DNA from: Sphingobacteriaceae bacterium
GTDB taxonomy: Bacteria > Bacteroidota > Bacteroidia > B-17B0 > Aurantibacillaceae
Length of the DNA: 57,579 nt
Direction of reading: 5' to 3'
Assembly (NCBI GenBank): GCA_023251775.1
Contig: JAHEYC010000010.1
Span: forward strand, 1 to 57,579
Each line of letters begins with the position of its first letter. Position 1 is the first letter of the stretch. The notes under the pieces were generated by a model that did no database searches, was not told the origin of the DNA, and saw nothing but the letters and a program-made list of their open reading frames with translations. Position numbers and translations under genes: made by a program. Shown one piece after another: positions 27,474 through 36,406 of the stretch.

Positions 27474-28174
27474 AGCCTTTTCAAATTCTTTTTTGACGCA
27501 ATAAAATTCAGAAGATCCTTTTTGAATGCTTCGCCAATGGATAATTGCTCGTTATCCAAATTCACATGATCATTATCGATCGACTTTACCTTAGAGATAT
27601 TTACCAGATTGGATTTATTTATTCGTATGAAAATGCTTTCGGGTAATTGTCCCAAAATAGATTTTAGATTAGTGGCCACCATATGTTTTTCAGCACCGCA
27701 ATGAACGATCACATAATCTTTTAAGCCTTCAATAAAATCAATATCATTATAACTCACCCGTATGAATTTTCGTTCGGAGCGAATGAACACATGATCATCA
27801 TCGCCCGAGATATTACTTTTTGGAGTTGTACTTTCTTTTATTTTATTGATCGCTTTAAAAAAACGTTCAAAGCGAATTGGTTTTACCAAATAATCTGCCA
27901 CATTCAATTCAAAGGCTTCTACGGCAAATTGAGGATAGGCGGTGGTAATGATGATGTTTGTTGTAATAGAACTTGTTTTTAAAAAATCAAGTCCTGTCAT
28001 GCGCGGCATTTGAATATCAAGGAAAATAATGTCTACGGGATTTTGTTTTAAAAAACCTGCTGCATCAATTACATTGCTAAATTGCCCTGCTAAATTCAAC
28101 CAATCCACATCATTGATCAATAATTCCATTCCCTGTCGGGCCAATGGTTCATCATCTATAACAATACAATTCAT
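27470..28174 (-). CDS. LytTR-family response regulator
   Basis: A 234-residue two-component regulator. The receiver domain (1-115) holds the acidic pair in VIDDEP, the phosphoacceptor Asp in IIFLDIQMPRM near residue 53 and the switch Lys in YLVKPIRF near 103. A LytTR DNA-binding domain fills residues 130-230 (FIRSERKFIRVSYNDIDFIE). Its ATG overlaps the stop of the sensor kinase gene by 4 nt, so kinase and regulator are translated together. Its 3' end overlaps that of the cytochrome-monooxygenase gene on the other strand. Targets are unknown. Confidence 0.95.
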   Translation of the reverse strand: MNCIVIDDEPLARQGMELLINDVDWLNLAGQFSNVIDAAGFLKQNPVDIIFLDIQMPRMTGLDFLKTSSITTNIIITTAYPQFAVEAFELNVADYLVKPIRFERFFKAINKIKESTTPKSNISGDDDHVFIRSERKFIRVSYNDIDFIEGLKDYVIVHCGAEKHMVATNLKSILGQLPESIFIRINKSNLVNISKVKSIDNDHVNLDNEQLSIGEAFKKDLLNFIASKKNLKRL

Positions 28175-29220
28175 TTTAGTTGCAATTGCAGATCAGCGGT
28201 AAAAGTATTCTTATCATTAATGAGTTTAAGATCATGTTTCCCGGGATAAAGAATATTCAAACGACTTTTCAAATTTTCTATCCCAAGTCCTAACGATCCT
28301 TCCTTACCAAATATAGCATTTTCCGGCTTTGAATTGGTAACATTAATGGTAAAAAGTCCGTTGCTTCGTTCAAGTTTAATATGAATAAAGGCTTTTTCCA
28401 TTTGCTGTGAGCCATGCTTAACGGCATTTTCAATAAGCGTTGTAAAAAGTAATGGCTCCACCGTGAATCCGTTCAATTTACTTTTATCATAATCGATCTT
28501 TAATTCTAAATTATCTTTTCTTATTTTTTCAAGATTCAAAAGATTGTGAATATAATCGATCTCTTTTTCGATCCCGATCTTTTCAACATTGGATTCATTC
28601 AATTGGTAACGCATTAGATCTGAAAGTCCTAATATCATTTCGGATGCCAAGGCAGGTTTTGTTTTGGTGAGCACGTATAAATTATTAAATGTATTGAATA
28701 AGAAATGCGGATTGACCTGACTCTTTAAATTACTGAGTTTTGCTTTCAACACTTCTTGCTCCAATAACATCAATTTTGATTCACTGTTCAACCACATTTT
28801 TAGCATTTTAAACGCCAAGCCAATGCAGATGAACATAAAAAAGGTGAACGCATTAATGGCCATGTCTCTTAATAATGGACCTGTATGCGACATGTCTTCC
28901 AAAAATGCTTCTTTGGTAGTAAAGTAAATTAATTGTTGAGTAAAATATCCTGTAAGGAATGTGAGTACCGAAATTGAAACGTAAGCAAACACCTTCCCTT
29001 TAATGAAAAATCGTTGGAAAAGAAAATAGATATTAAAATAAGCGATCACTACATACGTTGTACTATAGGCTATCGTTTTTAAAACATCGGTAAATGAGTT
29101 AAGCGACCGGAAACTCCAGATGAACCAAAAAGATGCTATCAAACTAATATAAATAGCATGATGAATGATCCTGTAACGATTATCAAGCAGTTTGGCAATT
29201 ATAGAATTTGTAGCGCCCAT
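28171..29220 (-). CDS. LytS-type sensor histidine kinase
   Basis: A 349-residue inner-membrane kinase. Four membrane helices occupy about residues 20-140 with no sizeable sensor domain between them. The His_kinase motif QVNPHFLFNTFNNLYVL (phosphoaccepting His near 184) is followed by an ATPase domain with LIENAVKHG and GLGIENLKSRL. ATG at 29220 is chosen over TTG at 29235, since the extra residues add nothing. It precedes and overlaps its response regulator. The signal may be sensed within the membrane. Confidence 0.93.
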   Translation of the reverse strand: MGATNSIIAKLLDNRYRIIHHAIYISLIASFWFIWSFRSLNSFTDVLKTIAYSTTYVVIAYFNIYFLFQRFFIKGKVFAYVSISVLTFLTGYFTQQLIYFTTKEAFLEDMSHTGPLLRDMAINAFTFFMFICIGLAFKMLKMWLNSESKLMLLEQEVLKAKLSNLKSQVNPHFLFNTFNNLYVLTKTKPALASEMILGLSDLMRYQLNESNVEKIGIEKEIDYIHNLLNLEKIRKDNLELKIDYDKSKLNGFTVEPLLFTTLIENAVKHGSQQMEKAFIHIKLERSNGLFTINVTNSKPENAIFGKEGSLGLGIENLKSRLNILYPGKHDLKLINDKNTFTADLQLQLK

Positions 29221-29363
29221 GTAAATCTTCTGCAAATTAGTATTTTAACATTACATACAGGCTAAAATTGAAGCGGTTTAGTATAAAAAAGTACAGGCTT
29301 GGTATAAAATGGCCATTAGAGCAATAATAAAAAGTGATATTTGAACAAATAAAAACAAAACAC

Positions 29364-30485
29364 ATGAAAAAAACATTTACTTTAATTATTGCACTTGTTT
29401 CAGCAGCATTTAGCTCACAAGCACAATGTGCATTTACCAGCACGCCATACGCTACGCAACAACCGGGCATCACTAATTTTAAACTGGGAACCATTAACCG
29501 TAATTCATCAAACATTGAAGGTAACAATGCTTTGGTATTAACAGGAGTTACAGTAACATTAACAATTGGTCAAACATATTCATTTAGTATCACAAGCACC
29601 AATGATATTGTAAATGGCGCACCATTAACCGGGGCTCCTCAACATTGCAGGATCTATGTTGATTTTAACCAGAACAATATTTTTACAGATGCAGGAGAAA
29701 CAGCGTTCACGCTTGATTATTTAAATTTTGCAACGCCAACTTCACCATCTTTAACTTATACAAACGCAGCAGGAGTTACTGTTCCGGCAACCGTTACACC
29801 GGGAACTGCAAAAATGCGCGTAACTGCTAAAATGGGTCCTGTTGCGGGCCACACGCCTCCAACGCCTTGTAATATTCCGGCCGATCCATTAGGATATCAT
29901 GGAGAAATGGAAGAGTATACTGTGGTGTTTGTTGCAGGAAGTACAAATGCAGTAGCTAATTTTAATTCTGTAGCAGCAACGTGTACAGGTATTGCAGTAA
30001 CAATGACCAATAGTTCTACCGGTTCGCCAACACCAACGTATACATGGAGTACAAATCCTGCGGCTGTTATTTCAAGCACTTCGGCTACAAATCCAAACAT
30101 TACATTTAATAATGCGGGAACATATACAATAACGTTAGCAGCTTCTAATTCAACTGCAACAAGTGTAACAACTCGCACTATAACTGCATCAGTTTGTAGT
30201 GGAATAAATGAAAATGGTTTATATACTATCAATGCATCTATTGCTCCAAATCCATTTGATAAGTCAACTCAATTGACATACGTATTGGATCACACTGCGC
30301 AAACAAACATTACGGTTTATAATTTATTAGGCAAAAAAGTCGCTATCATTTTAAATGAAGAGCAACAAGCCGGAGAACATACGATCAGTATCAATAGAAA
30401 TGAATTGATGAGTTCAGGGATCTATTTTGTTGAGTTAACTTCGGGCACGGCGGTTTATCGTTCGCGCTTAGTTATAGCCGAATAA
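29364..30485 (+). CDS. T9SS cargo protein with GEVED and PKD-like domains
   Basis: A 373-residue secreted protein. Signal peptide MKKTFTLIIALVSAAFSSQA; then a GEVED domain (about 30-195, with QHCRIYVDFNQNNIFTDAGE and GYHGEMEEYTVVF); then a PKD/Ig-like domain (about 200-280); then a type-A sorting tail (IAPNPFDKSTQLTY ... GIYFVELTSG) that directs export and anchoring by the T9SS. Likely an adhesin-like or matrix surface protein; no catalytic motif is seen. ATG at 29364 gives the full signal peptide; TTG at 29334 adds only charged residues. A terminator follows. Confidence 0.9.
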   Translation: MKKTFTLIIALVSAAFSSQAQCAFTSTPYATQQPGITNFKLGTINRNSSNIEGNNALVLTGVTVTLTIGQTYSFSITSTNDIVNGAPLTGAPQHCRIYVDFNQNNIFTDAGETAFTLDYLNFATPTSPSLTYTNAAGVTVPATVTPGTAKMRVTAKMGPVAGHTPPTPCNIPADPLGYHGEMEEYTVVFVAGSTNAVANFNSVAATCTGIAVTMTNSSTGSPTPTYTWSTNPAAVISSTSATNPNITFNNAGTYTITLAASNSTATSVTTRTITASVCSGINENGLYTINASIAPNPFDKSTQLTYVLDHTAQTNITVYNLLGKKVAIILNEEQQAGEHTISINRNELMSSGIYFVELTSGTAVYRSRLVIAE

Positions 30486-30506
30486 TTAGTTTCATTCATT
30501 ATTAAG

Positions 30507-30545
30507 GTCCTTTTTTCTTGCGAAAGAGAAAAGGACTTTTTATAT
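30507..30545 (+). terminator. Terminator of the GEVED-domain gene
   Basis: GTCCTTTTTTCTT and AAGAGAAAAGGAC form a stem with minor mismatches around a 4-nt loop, followed by TTTTTAT, 22 nt after the stop codon. The T run merges with the -7 box of the next gene. Confidence 0.75.
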
Positions 30546-30548
30546 TTA
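30541..30548 (+). promoter_or_regulatory. -7 box of the CX4CH lipoprotein gene
   Basis: TATATTTA, one base off consensus, ends 6 nt before the ATG at 30555. It overlaps the T run of the preceding terminator. Confidence 0.4.
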
Positions 30549-30554
30549 CAATAC

Positions 30555-30899
30555 ATGCGAACCTCTATCATACCTTTTGTTATTGCAGTTGTATTTTGTT
30601 TGAGCTGCACAAAAGATATTGGCTATATTCCCTTTTGCGATAAAACCCCTTCAAATTACAATACGGTTTTAAAACCTGTTATCCTGCAAAAATGTTCGCA
30701 AGGGTATTGCCATCATGATGGTGCTTTTATGGGAGATTTTACAACGTACGCGGGATTGAAAGAGAAAATAGATAAGGGAACTTTTAAACTCCAAGTATTT
30801 GATAATAAAGTTATGCCTCCTTCGTTTTCGGAGCAATTAACCGATGATGAATTGAAAAAGATTAAATGTTGGCTCGATGATGGCGCACCTGAAAATTAA
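30555..30899 (+). CDS. Small c-type-cytochrome-like lipoprotein with a CX4CH motif
   Basis: A 114-residue lipoprotein (lipobox CLSC near residue 17). It carries one possible haem site written CSQGYCHH, that is CX4CH instead of CX2CH, and a possible axial Met in NKVMPPSF near residue 90. The layout (motif, then a Met-Pro-Pro loop, then DDELKKIKCWLDDGAP) is that of small haem-binding lipoproteins of Bacteroidota. It may pass electrons in the periplasm. The next gene starts inside its last 23 nt and has the same unusual motif, so the two are co-translated partners. Confidence 0.8.
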   Translation: MRTSIIPFVIAVVFCLSCTKDIGYIPFCDKTPSNYNTVLKPVILQKCSQGYCHHDGAFMGDFTTYAGLKEKIDKGTFKLQVFDNKVMPPSFSEQLTDDELKKIKCWLDDGAPEN

Positions 30900-32349
30900 C
30901 TTTCTATTAGCGCTCGCTATTCTGTGTTTTTCAAATTGTACGAAAGATAAAGCATCTCTCGATTATTCTTCAAGCTCATATCCCCATGATGTAGCGAATA
31001 TTCTCATTAATAAATGCGCAACAGGCGGATGCCATAATGATATCAGTAAGGATGCAGCCGGAGGAATTTCTTTTTCTACTTGGGATAAATTATTTGAGGG
31101 GACCAATAGTGGCGCTGTTGTAATTCCTTATCGTCCCGATTTTAGTACCCTTTGTTATTATATAAATACAAAAACAGCAAATGGACCAGCGCTTTTGCCT
31201 ACCATGCCGCTCAATAAGGATGTATTAAGCGATGAAGAATATACTATAATAAAAAATTGGATCAAGGAAGGAGCGCAAAATACTAAAGGATCTGTAAAGT
31301 TCTCGGATGATCTGCAACGCAAAAAAATATATGTTGCAAATCAAATTTGTGATGTGATCACCGTTTTTGATTCGAAAACTTTATTGCCAATGCGATATAT
31401 TGATGTTGGACAATTACCCACGCAGGAATTTCCCATTCAGGTAAAAGTAGCACCTGATCGAAATAATTGGTACGTCAGTTTTTTATCTCAAACCACGTTT
31501 ATACAAAAATTTGATGCCAAAACGGATACATATATTGGTAAGTTAGATCTTGGTTTCGGGTGCTGGACCACATTCGATATTACAGCCGATTCACGCTATG
31601 GTTTTTTTGTGGACAATAGTTCGCCCGGAAAAATTGCCTATGTGGACCTTAACTCTATGCAAATTTTGGCAACCTATACCTTTGGAGGAAATTTTATGAA
31701 TCCGAAGAACGCGGTTGTAAATAGTAACTCAACCAGATTATTTGTTGGAACAGAACAAGGAAATTTTATTTATGTATTGGATATCACAGATCCCATGAAT
31801 CCTGTGATCGTTGAAAAACCAATTGATGGAACTTCAACCGTTTTGCATAACCAAAGTAACGATCCGCATTTTTTAATGAAGACGCAAGACGACAGCTATT
31901 GCTTTATTGGTTGTGAATTTTCAAATGATGTGCGCATTATGGATCTGCAAACAAATAGCGTTGTAGCAACACTAAGTTTACCTTCAAATCCACAACAAAT
32001 GGATGTGTACGATGAATACGGTTTATTATTTGTGACTTGTCCTGAAGATATAAGTTCTTTTCCCGGCAATCGCGGTTCGGTAGTTGTGATAAATTATATC
32101 ACTAAAACTATTATAAAAAAGATCAATACCGGATTTCAACCGTATGGAGTAGGAGTGGACAGATCAAAAAAAATTATTGCCGTTGCCAATAGTAATTTGG
32201 ATTCGGGTGGTCCGGCCCCGCATCACAGCACAAGTTGTGGCGGAAGAAATGGGTATGTAACTTTTATTGATGTGAACACTCTTGATCTTATTCCCAAAAA
32301 AAGAATAGAGGTCGCGGTTTTCCCAAGATGTATTTCTGTAAGGAATTGA
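30877..32349 (+). CDS. Lipoprotein with CX4CH cytochrome domain and YncE-like propeller
   Basis: A 490-residue lipoprotein (lipobox FSNC near residue 21). The N-terminal domain (about 35-130) holds the possible haem site CATGGCH, again CX4CH, and LLPTMPLNK as an axial-ligand loop. Residues 145-490 form a seven-bladed propeller like YncE (KKIYVANQICDVITVFDSKT, FVGTEQGNFIYVLDI, VRIMDLQTNSVVATL, GVGVDRSKKIIAVANSN). A Cys/His-rich loop PAPHHSTSCGG near residue 455 could bind metal. It may oxidise a periplasmic substrate and donate electrons to the upstream lipoprotein; that is inference. ATG 30877 or 30880 are equally possible starts. Confidence 0.82.
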   Translation: MMAHLKINFLLALAILCFSNCTKDKASLDYSSSSYPHDVANILINKCATGGCHNDISKDAAGGISFSTWDKLFEGTNSGAVVIPYRPDFSTLCYYINTKTANGPALLPTMPLNKDVLSDEEYTIIKNWIKEGAQNTKGSVKFSDDLQRKKIYVANQICDVITVFDSKTLLPMRYIDVGQLPTQEFPIQVKVAPDRNNWYVSFLSQTTFIQKFDAKTDTYIGKLDLGFGCWTTFDITADSRYGFFVDNSSPGKIAYVDLNSMQILATYTFGGNFMNPKNAVVNSNSTRLFVGTEQGNFIYVLDITDPMNPVIVEKPIDGTSTVLHNQSNDPHFLMKTQDDSYCFIGCEFSNDVRIMDLQTNSVVATLSLPSNPQQMDVYDEYGLLFVTCPEDISSFPGNRGSVVVINYITKTIIKKINTGFQPYGVGVDRSKKIIAVANSNLDSGGPAPHHSTSCGGRNGYVTFIDVNTLDLIPKKRIEVAVFPRCISVRN

Positions 32350-32360
32350 TCCTTGCAGAT

Positions 32361-34025
32361 CTATTTAATAAGAACTCTCCCTGTAATAACACCTTTTTTC
32401 TCACTGATCACTTGATACAAGTATGCACCTTTAGGTTGTGATGAAAGATCAAATTGTTTTTTGCCATTTAATTTTTCGCTCAACACAATTTCCCCTAACG
32501 AATTATAAAAAACAAGTTCTCCATCAGCTTCCATTGTAAATTTTCCTTCAGTCGGATTTGGAAATACCGACAACTGATCCTTAATAAATTCTTCACTGAC
32601 ACCGGTAACAGGGCTAGATAGTCGTGCCACAAAAACATCATCGCCGCAACCTTTGAACAGCATTATGGCATCAAACGAAACCGTGCCGCTATTGAACATA
32701 CCGCCTACATACATATAAGTTCCATTACTACTAACGGTAATGGCATTACCAACTTCACCAAAAGCTCCTCCTGTAGTAGTTTTTGCCCAATTCGGATTTC
32801 CATTGGGGCTATATCCCGCCACAAAAAGATCACTATAACCTGCTCCTGCATTGGTAAGAGTATTGCCGCCAAAACTAATTGTGTTACTAATAAAATATCC
32901 TGTGATAAAAATATTTTCTGCTGCATCAATGGCTACACAGTTCCCTGCTTCAGAATCTGAATCTCCGGCTCTGCTTGCCCATAATGAATTTCCATCAAGA
33001 TCATACTTTGCTAAAAATACGTCGGTTGTTCCAAGTGAATTATTAGTTAATGTGGATGTGCTAAAAGAAATAGACGCGCTGTTAAATCCTCCGGTGATAC
33101 ACACGCTGCCTTTTTTAACTGCAATTCCATTTGCTGCATCATCTAAAATTCCACCTGAACGACTCGTCCAAACAACTGTTCCCGAAGTATTATATTTCAC
33201 CACAAATATATCTTGTGTTCCCGAACTTGAATTAGTAAGTGCTCCAGATCCAAAATTAATGGTTGGACTTGCAAAAGCTCCGGTTGCATACGCATTTCCC
33301 AGTGAATCTGTCGCAATGGAAAAACCCGTATCTGCATTTATTCCTCCCGCATTTTTTGCCCATTGAGGATTTCCATTTGTATCATGCTTCACGATAAAAA
33401 AATCATTCACCGAACTTGCGTTGGCTAAACTTCCTGTGCCGAAATTAATAGTTGAACTGCTGAATGCTCCTGTTGTAAAAACATTTCCGGAAGGATCGGT
33501 TGTGATACCATAACCTCTATCGCTTGCCGAACCTCCAGCAGTTTTCGCCCAAATATCAGTTCCTGAAGAATTAAATTTCACAATAAAAACATCACTGCCT
33601 GTTCCCGCATTTGTAAGTGTATTGGTTCCAAAACTTATGGTAGAACTTGCATACCAACCTGTGATATAAACATTGCCCGCTACATCAAGTGCAATACCAT
33701 TTCCAATATCGCCATCAATACCACCAAACGTTTTTGCCCAAAGCGCAGTTCCTGAAGGATCGTACTTTACCAAAAAAACATCACCGGTACCAACTCCGGG
33801 ATTCGTTAATGTTATTGATCCAAATGTAATAGTGGCGCTGGAATACCAACCTATCACATATAAATTTCCGCTCGCATCCGAAGCTGTTCCTAAGGTGGCT
33901 TCGTAACCGGTTGATCCGGCACTTCTGGCCCATTGCCAATTTGCGGTTTGAGCAAAACTTCTTTCGGTTTGGAATGCCATTACAAACACAAGAGTTAATA
34001 CAAAAATTTTAAAAGTTGTTCTCAT
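32361..34025 (-). CDS. SBBP-repeat beta-propeller protein with T9SS tail
   Basis: A 554-residue secreted protein. The signal peptide ends near residue 25 (RSFAQ). About seven repeats of 50 residues follow, each with a W-A core (ALWAKTFGG, DIWAKTAGG, QWAKNAGG, SLWASRAGD) and a GNVYITGWY-like strand, the SBBP repeat type; seven units fit one propeller. A type-A sorting tail (SVFPNPTEGKFTMEADGELVF, kept short here as FPNPTEGKF) ends the protein. It is the last gene of an operon with two lipoproteins. No catalytic residues are evident; binding at the cell surface is likely. The repeats differ enough that recent expansion is not obvious. Confidence 0.9.
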   Translation of the reverse strand: MRTTFKIFVLTLVFVMAFQTERSFAQTANWQWARSAGSTGYEATLGTASDASGNLYVIGWYSSATITFGSITLTNPGVGTGDVFLVKYDPSGTALWAKTFGGIDGDIGNGIALDVAGNVYITGWYASSTISFGTNTLTNAGTGSDVFIVKFNSSGTDIWAKTAGGSASDRGYGITTDPSGNVFTTGAFSSSTINFGTGSLANASSVNDFFIVKHDTNGNPQWAKNAGGINADTGFSIATDSLGNAYATGAFASPTINFGSGALTNSSSGTQDIFVVKYNTSGTVVWTSRSGGILDDAANGIAVKKGSVCITGGFNSASISFSTSTLTNNSLGTTDVFLAKYDLDGNSLWASRAGDSDSEAGNCVAIDAAENIFITGYFISNTISFGGNTLTNAGAGYSDLFVAGYSPNGNPNWAKTTTGGAFGEVGNAITVSSNGTYMYVGGMFNSGTVSFDAIMLFKGCGDDVFVARLSSPVTGVSEEFIKDQLSVFPNPTEGKFTMEADGELVFYNSLGEIVLSEKLNGKKQFDLSSQPKGAYLYQVISEKKGVITGRVLIK

Positions 34026-34034
34026 TTTATTTTT

Positions 34035-34421
34035 TTATTCTAAAGTGATACTTACATCTAAGGTCTTTTTTTTATTTTCAAAACGAACGCCAACACCGGA
34101 ATTAGTATAACTAAAACCATTGGCATCTGTATATCCTGCTTTAATAAAATAGTTTCCTTTATTCAATCCTTCTATTTTATAATTTCCACTCGCATCAGTT
34201 AATATAGTTTGATCAACTGTTGAGGTTGCTTCATTTGTTCCGTACGCGATCGATACCCAAGCCATTGGTGCAGCATCATTACTTCCACTTAGGCCATTTT
34301 TAAAACGTATAGTTCCGCTAATGGTATTTTTTCCACCCGGACCGGCTTCCTTTTTTTTGCAACTTCCAATGAAAGCAAACAATATCAATAAACTAAACGC
34401 TATGAGTATTTTCATTTTCAT
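34035..34421 (-). CDS. Small lipoprotein with a CarboxypepD-regulatory-like domain
   Basis: A 128-residue lipoprotein. The lipobox is FIGSC near residue 21, followed by Lys residues. The rest is one beta-sandwich of the carboxypeptidase-regulatory (transthyretin-like) type, seen in ISGTIRFKNG, LTDASGNYKIEGLNKGNYF and KAGYTDANGF. Such domains sit on surface proteins of Bacteroidota as spacers or binding modules. ATG at 34421 begins 1 nt after the stop of the YceI-like gene. The middle gene of a three-gene operon; function unknown. Confidence 0.85.
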   Translation of the reverse strand: MKMKILIAFSLLILFAFIGSCKKKEAGPGGKNTISGTIRFKNGLSGSNDAAPMAWVSIAYGTNEATSTVDQTILTDASGNYKIEGLNKGNYFIKAGYTDANGFSYTNSGVGVRFENKKKTLDVSITLE

Positions 34422-34422
34422 T

Positions 34423-35244
34423 TTAATGATTCTTATAAAATTGCGCATTAAAATTAAAATTCATTTCGTCGGCTACGTTGGTTGTCCATACACCATAAGT
34501 TTTATTATTGGCTGCTGTTATGTTTCCTATTTGGTCGGCAAGTTTTGGAACAGGCACCCACTGCACCGTTGATTTGGTATCGATAAAATCGGAGCGCTTG
34601 AATTTTAATGTGGCACTAAACGATGCGCGGTATTTATCATTCACCATATCTCCGTCCGTATCAAAATCGCTTGTGCCGTTATAAACCAAATACATGATCG
34701 CAGGCTTTATAATGGGCGTTCCATCAGCGTAACCACTTGGCGCACGATATTTGTTGAATCGTAAATTCCCAAAGACAACATATCCTGTTCCTGATCTTAC
34801 AAAACTTGTGCTTCTGAACCAGGCCGAATCACTAACGGGATTTGTGATCGTTTTCATGGTATCCAAATACGTAACGCCCATATAACTGCGAATGCAATTT
34901 CCAATACCGTCTCTTCCCGGTTCGCCGGAATCAATAGAGGAAAGTTGAACCCAAGCATTAACACTGCATTTGCTAAGATCGGTTTGATCAAATGAAAATT
35001 TTGGATTGAAATTATAATTATTGAAACGACCGGTAAGCATGCCTGCCGACCAATCCAAATATCTTGTTTCCCAGTTCACATTACTGTGAGGTTTATCAAA
35101 GGTCCACGAAATATCCACTAAACCATTTCCAATAATTGGTGTGCTCGCAAGTGGCGTTACAGAATCTTTTTTACGACAACTCATGAACGCAATTGTAGCG
35201 ATGAAAAAAAATGCGAATGCTATTTTAAGATATTTTAGGTTCAC
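34423..35244 (-). CDS. YceI-like lipoprotein
   Basis: A 273-residue lipoprotein (lipobox FMSC near residue 22) with a YceI-type lipocalin-like barrel: WTFDKPHSNVNWETRYL near the start, GMLTGRFNNYNF and VFGNLRFNK. YceI proteins bind isoprenoid or other long lipids in the periplasm. Start is GTG at 35244, 5 nt after a TAGATTTT box. It leads an operon with a CarboxypepD-like lipoprotein and an SBBP-repeat protein. A Cys in DLSKCSVNAW and another in GIGNCIRSYM could pair. Confidence 0.85.
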   Translation of the reverse strand: MNLKYLKIAFAFFFIATIAFMSCRKKDSVTPLASTPIIGNGLVDISWTFDKPHSNVNWETRYLDWSAGMLTGRFNNYNFNPKFSFDQTDLSKCSVNAWVQLSSIDSGEPGRDGIGNCIRSYMGVTYLDTMKTITNPVSDSAWFRSTSFVRSGTGYVVFGNLRFNKYRAPSGYADGTPIIKPAIMYLVYNGTSDFDTDGDMVNDKYRASFSATLKFKRSDFIDTKSTVQWVPVPKLADQIGNITAANNKTYGVWTTNVADEMNFNFNAQFYKNH

Positions 35245-35359
35245 CGTATAAAATCTAATGAAATTAAAGGTAATTCATTCTTGTTGATTAACAAAAAGGC
35301 AAATAGCGATTTTAACATCAAAGAAGACCAACTACTGAATAGATCGTGTAAAATGAGGG

Positions 35360-36331
35360 TTAATACCCAATAACTTCTCGCACTTGCTTCAATTTCTCAT
35401 TGGCAATTTTGGCGGCCTTAGCTTCACCAATGCTTAATTCTTTTTCGAGAAGTGCTTCGTTATTCATAAGTGAGTTATAGCTTGCTCTTTCTTTTTTGAA
35501 TTTATCCAATATCAATTCAAACAAAGCTGTTTTGGCATGGCCATAACCAAAACCTCCTTTTAAATAATTGGCGCGTAAACTTTCAACTTGATCTTTATTC
35601 CCAAGTAATTGATATAATTTAAAAACGTTGTCGGTGTTTGGATCTTTCGGTTCTTCCAATGCTTTGCTATCGGTAACAATAGTTCCGATCACTTTTTTCA
35701 ATTCGTTCTCAGGTAAAAATATATTGATGAAGTTATTGTAAGATTTACTCATTTTTTGTCCGTCAATTCCCGGAACAACTTTTGTTTGTTCGTTTATCAT
35801 TGCTTCGGGCAATACAAAAACCTCTTTCCCCATTTTATTATTGAAAGCAGAAGCAATGTCGCGCGTCATTTCTAAATGTTGTAATTGATCTTTGCCTACC
35901 GGAACATAATTTGCATCGTACAATAAAATATCTGCTGCCATCAAAACAGGATACGTAAATAAACCTGAATTCACTTCGTTCAATCGCGATGCTTTATCTT
36001 TGAACGAATGCGCATTTGCCAACATCGGAAAAGGTGTAAAGCAATTTAAATACCAAGTAAGTTCGGCAACTTGTTGTACGCGACTTTGACGATAGAATAA
36101 ATTATGTTGTGTATCAAAACCAAAAGCCAACCAGGTTGCTGCAACCGCTTTTGTACTCGCTTTAATAAAAGCAGAATCTTTAACGCTAATAAGTGTATGC
36201 ATATCGGCAATAAAGAACAAACTATCATTGCCCGGTTTTTCGCTTAACTCAATAGCAGGCATAATGGCTCCTAAGATATTGCCAAGATGTGGAACATTGG
36301 TACTTTGTATGCCTGTTAAAATGCGTGCCAT
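35360..36331 (-). CDS. trpS: Tryptophan--tRNA ligase
   Basis: Class I aminoacyl-tRNA synthetase charging tRNA-Trp. The 323-residue protein has the HIGH-like site in TNVPHLGN near residue 10, the KMSKS loop as GQKMSKSYNN near residue 190, and family length. ATG at 36331 (MARILTGIQS) is the standard start; an in-frame TTG at 36346 overlaps its TACCTTTG box. It diverges from plsC. No leader peptide or T-box is seen upstream. Confidence 0.96.
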   Translation of the reverse strand: MARILTGIQSTNVPHLGNILGAIMPAIELSEKPGNDSLFFIADMHTLISVKDSAFIKASTKAVAATWLAFGFDTQHNLFYRQSRVQQVAELTWYLNCFTPFPMLANAHSFKDKASRLNEVNSGLFTYPVLMAADILLYDANYVPVGKDQLQHLEMTRDIASAFNNKMGKEVFVLPEAMINEQTKVVPGIDGQKMSKSYNNFINIFLPENELKKVIGTIVTDSKALEEPKDPNTDNVFKLYQLLGNKDQVESLRANYLKGGFGYGHAKTALFELILDKFKKERASYNSLMNNEALLEKELSIGEAKAAKIANEKLKQVREVIGY

Positions 36332-36343
36332 AATATAATGGAG

Positions 36344-36351
36344 CAAAGGTA
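36344..36351 (-). promoter_or_regulatory. -7 box of trpS
   Basis: TACCTTTG on the minus strand, a perfect consensus match ending 12 nt before the ATG at 36331. It lies back to back with the plsC box. Confidence 0.55.
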
Positions 36352-36364
36352 TAATTTTATTGTT

Positions 36365-36372
36365 TATTTTTG
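36365..36372 (+). promoter_or_regulatory. -7 box of plsC-gatC
   Basis: TATTTTTG ends 34 nt before the ATG at 36407. The two divergent boxes are only 13 nt apart, so trpS and plsC transcription may interfere. Confidence 0.45.
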
Positions 36373-36406
36373 TGGCTTAAACCAAATAAAGGTGATAATT
36401 GTTCGG

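Noticed and set aside
32361-34025. SBBP repeats considered as a DNA-level tandem repeat
   Set aside because: The roughly 50-residue units are similar as protein but well diverged as DNA; this is an ordinary repeat protein.
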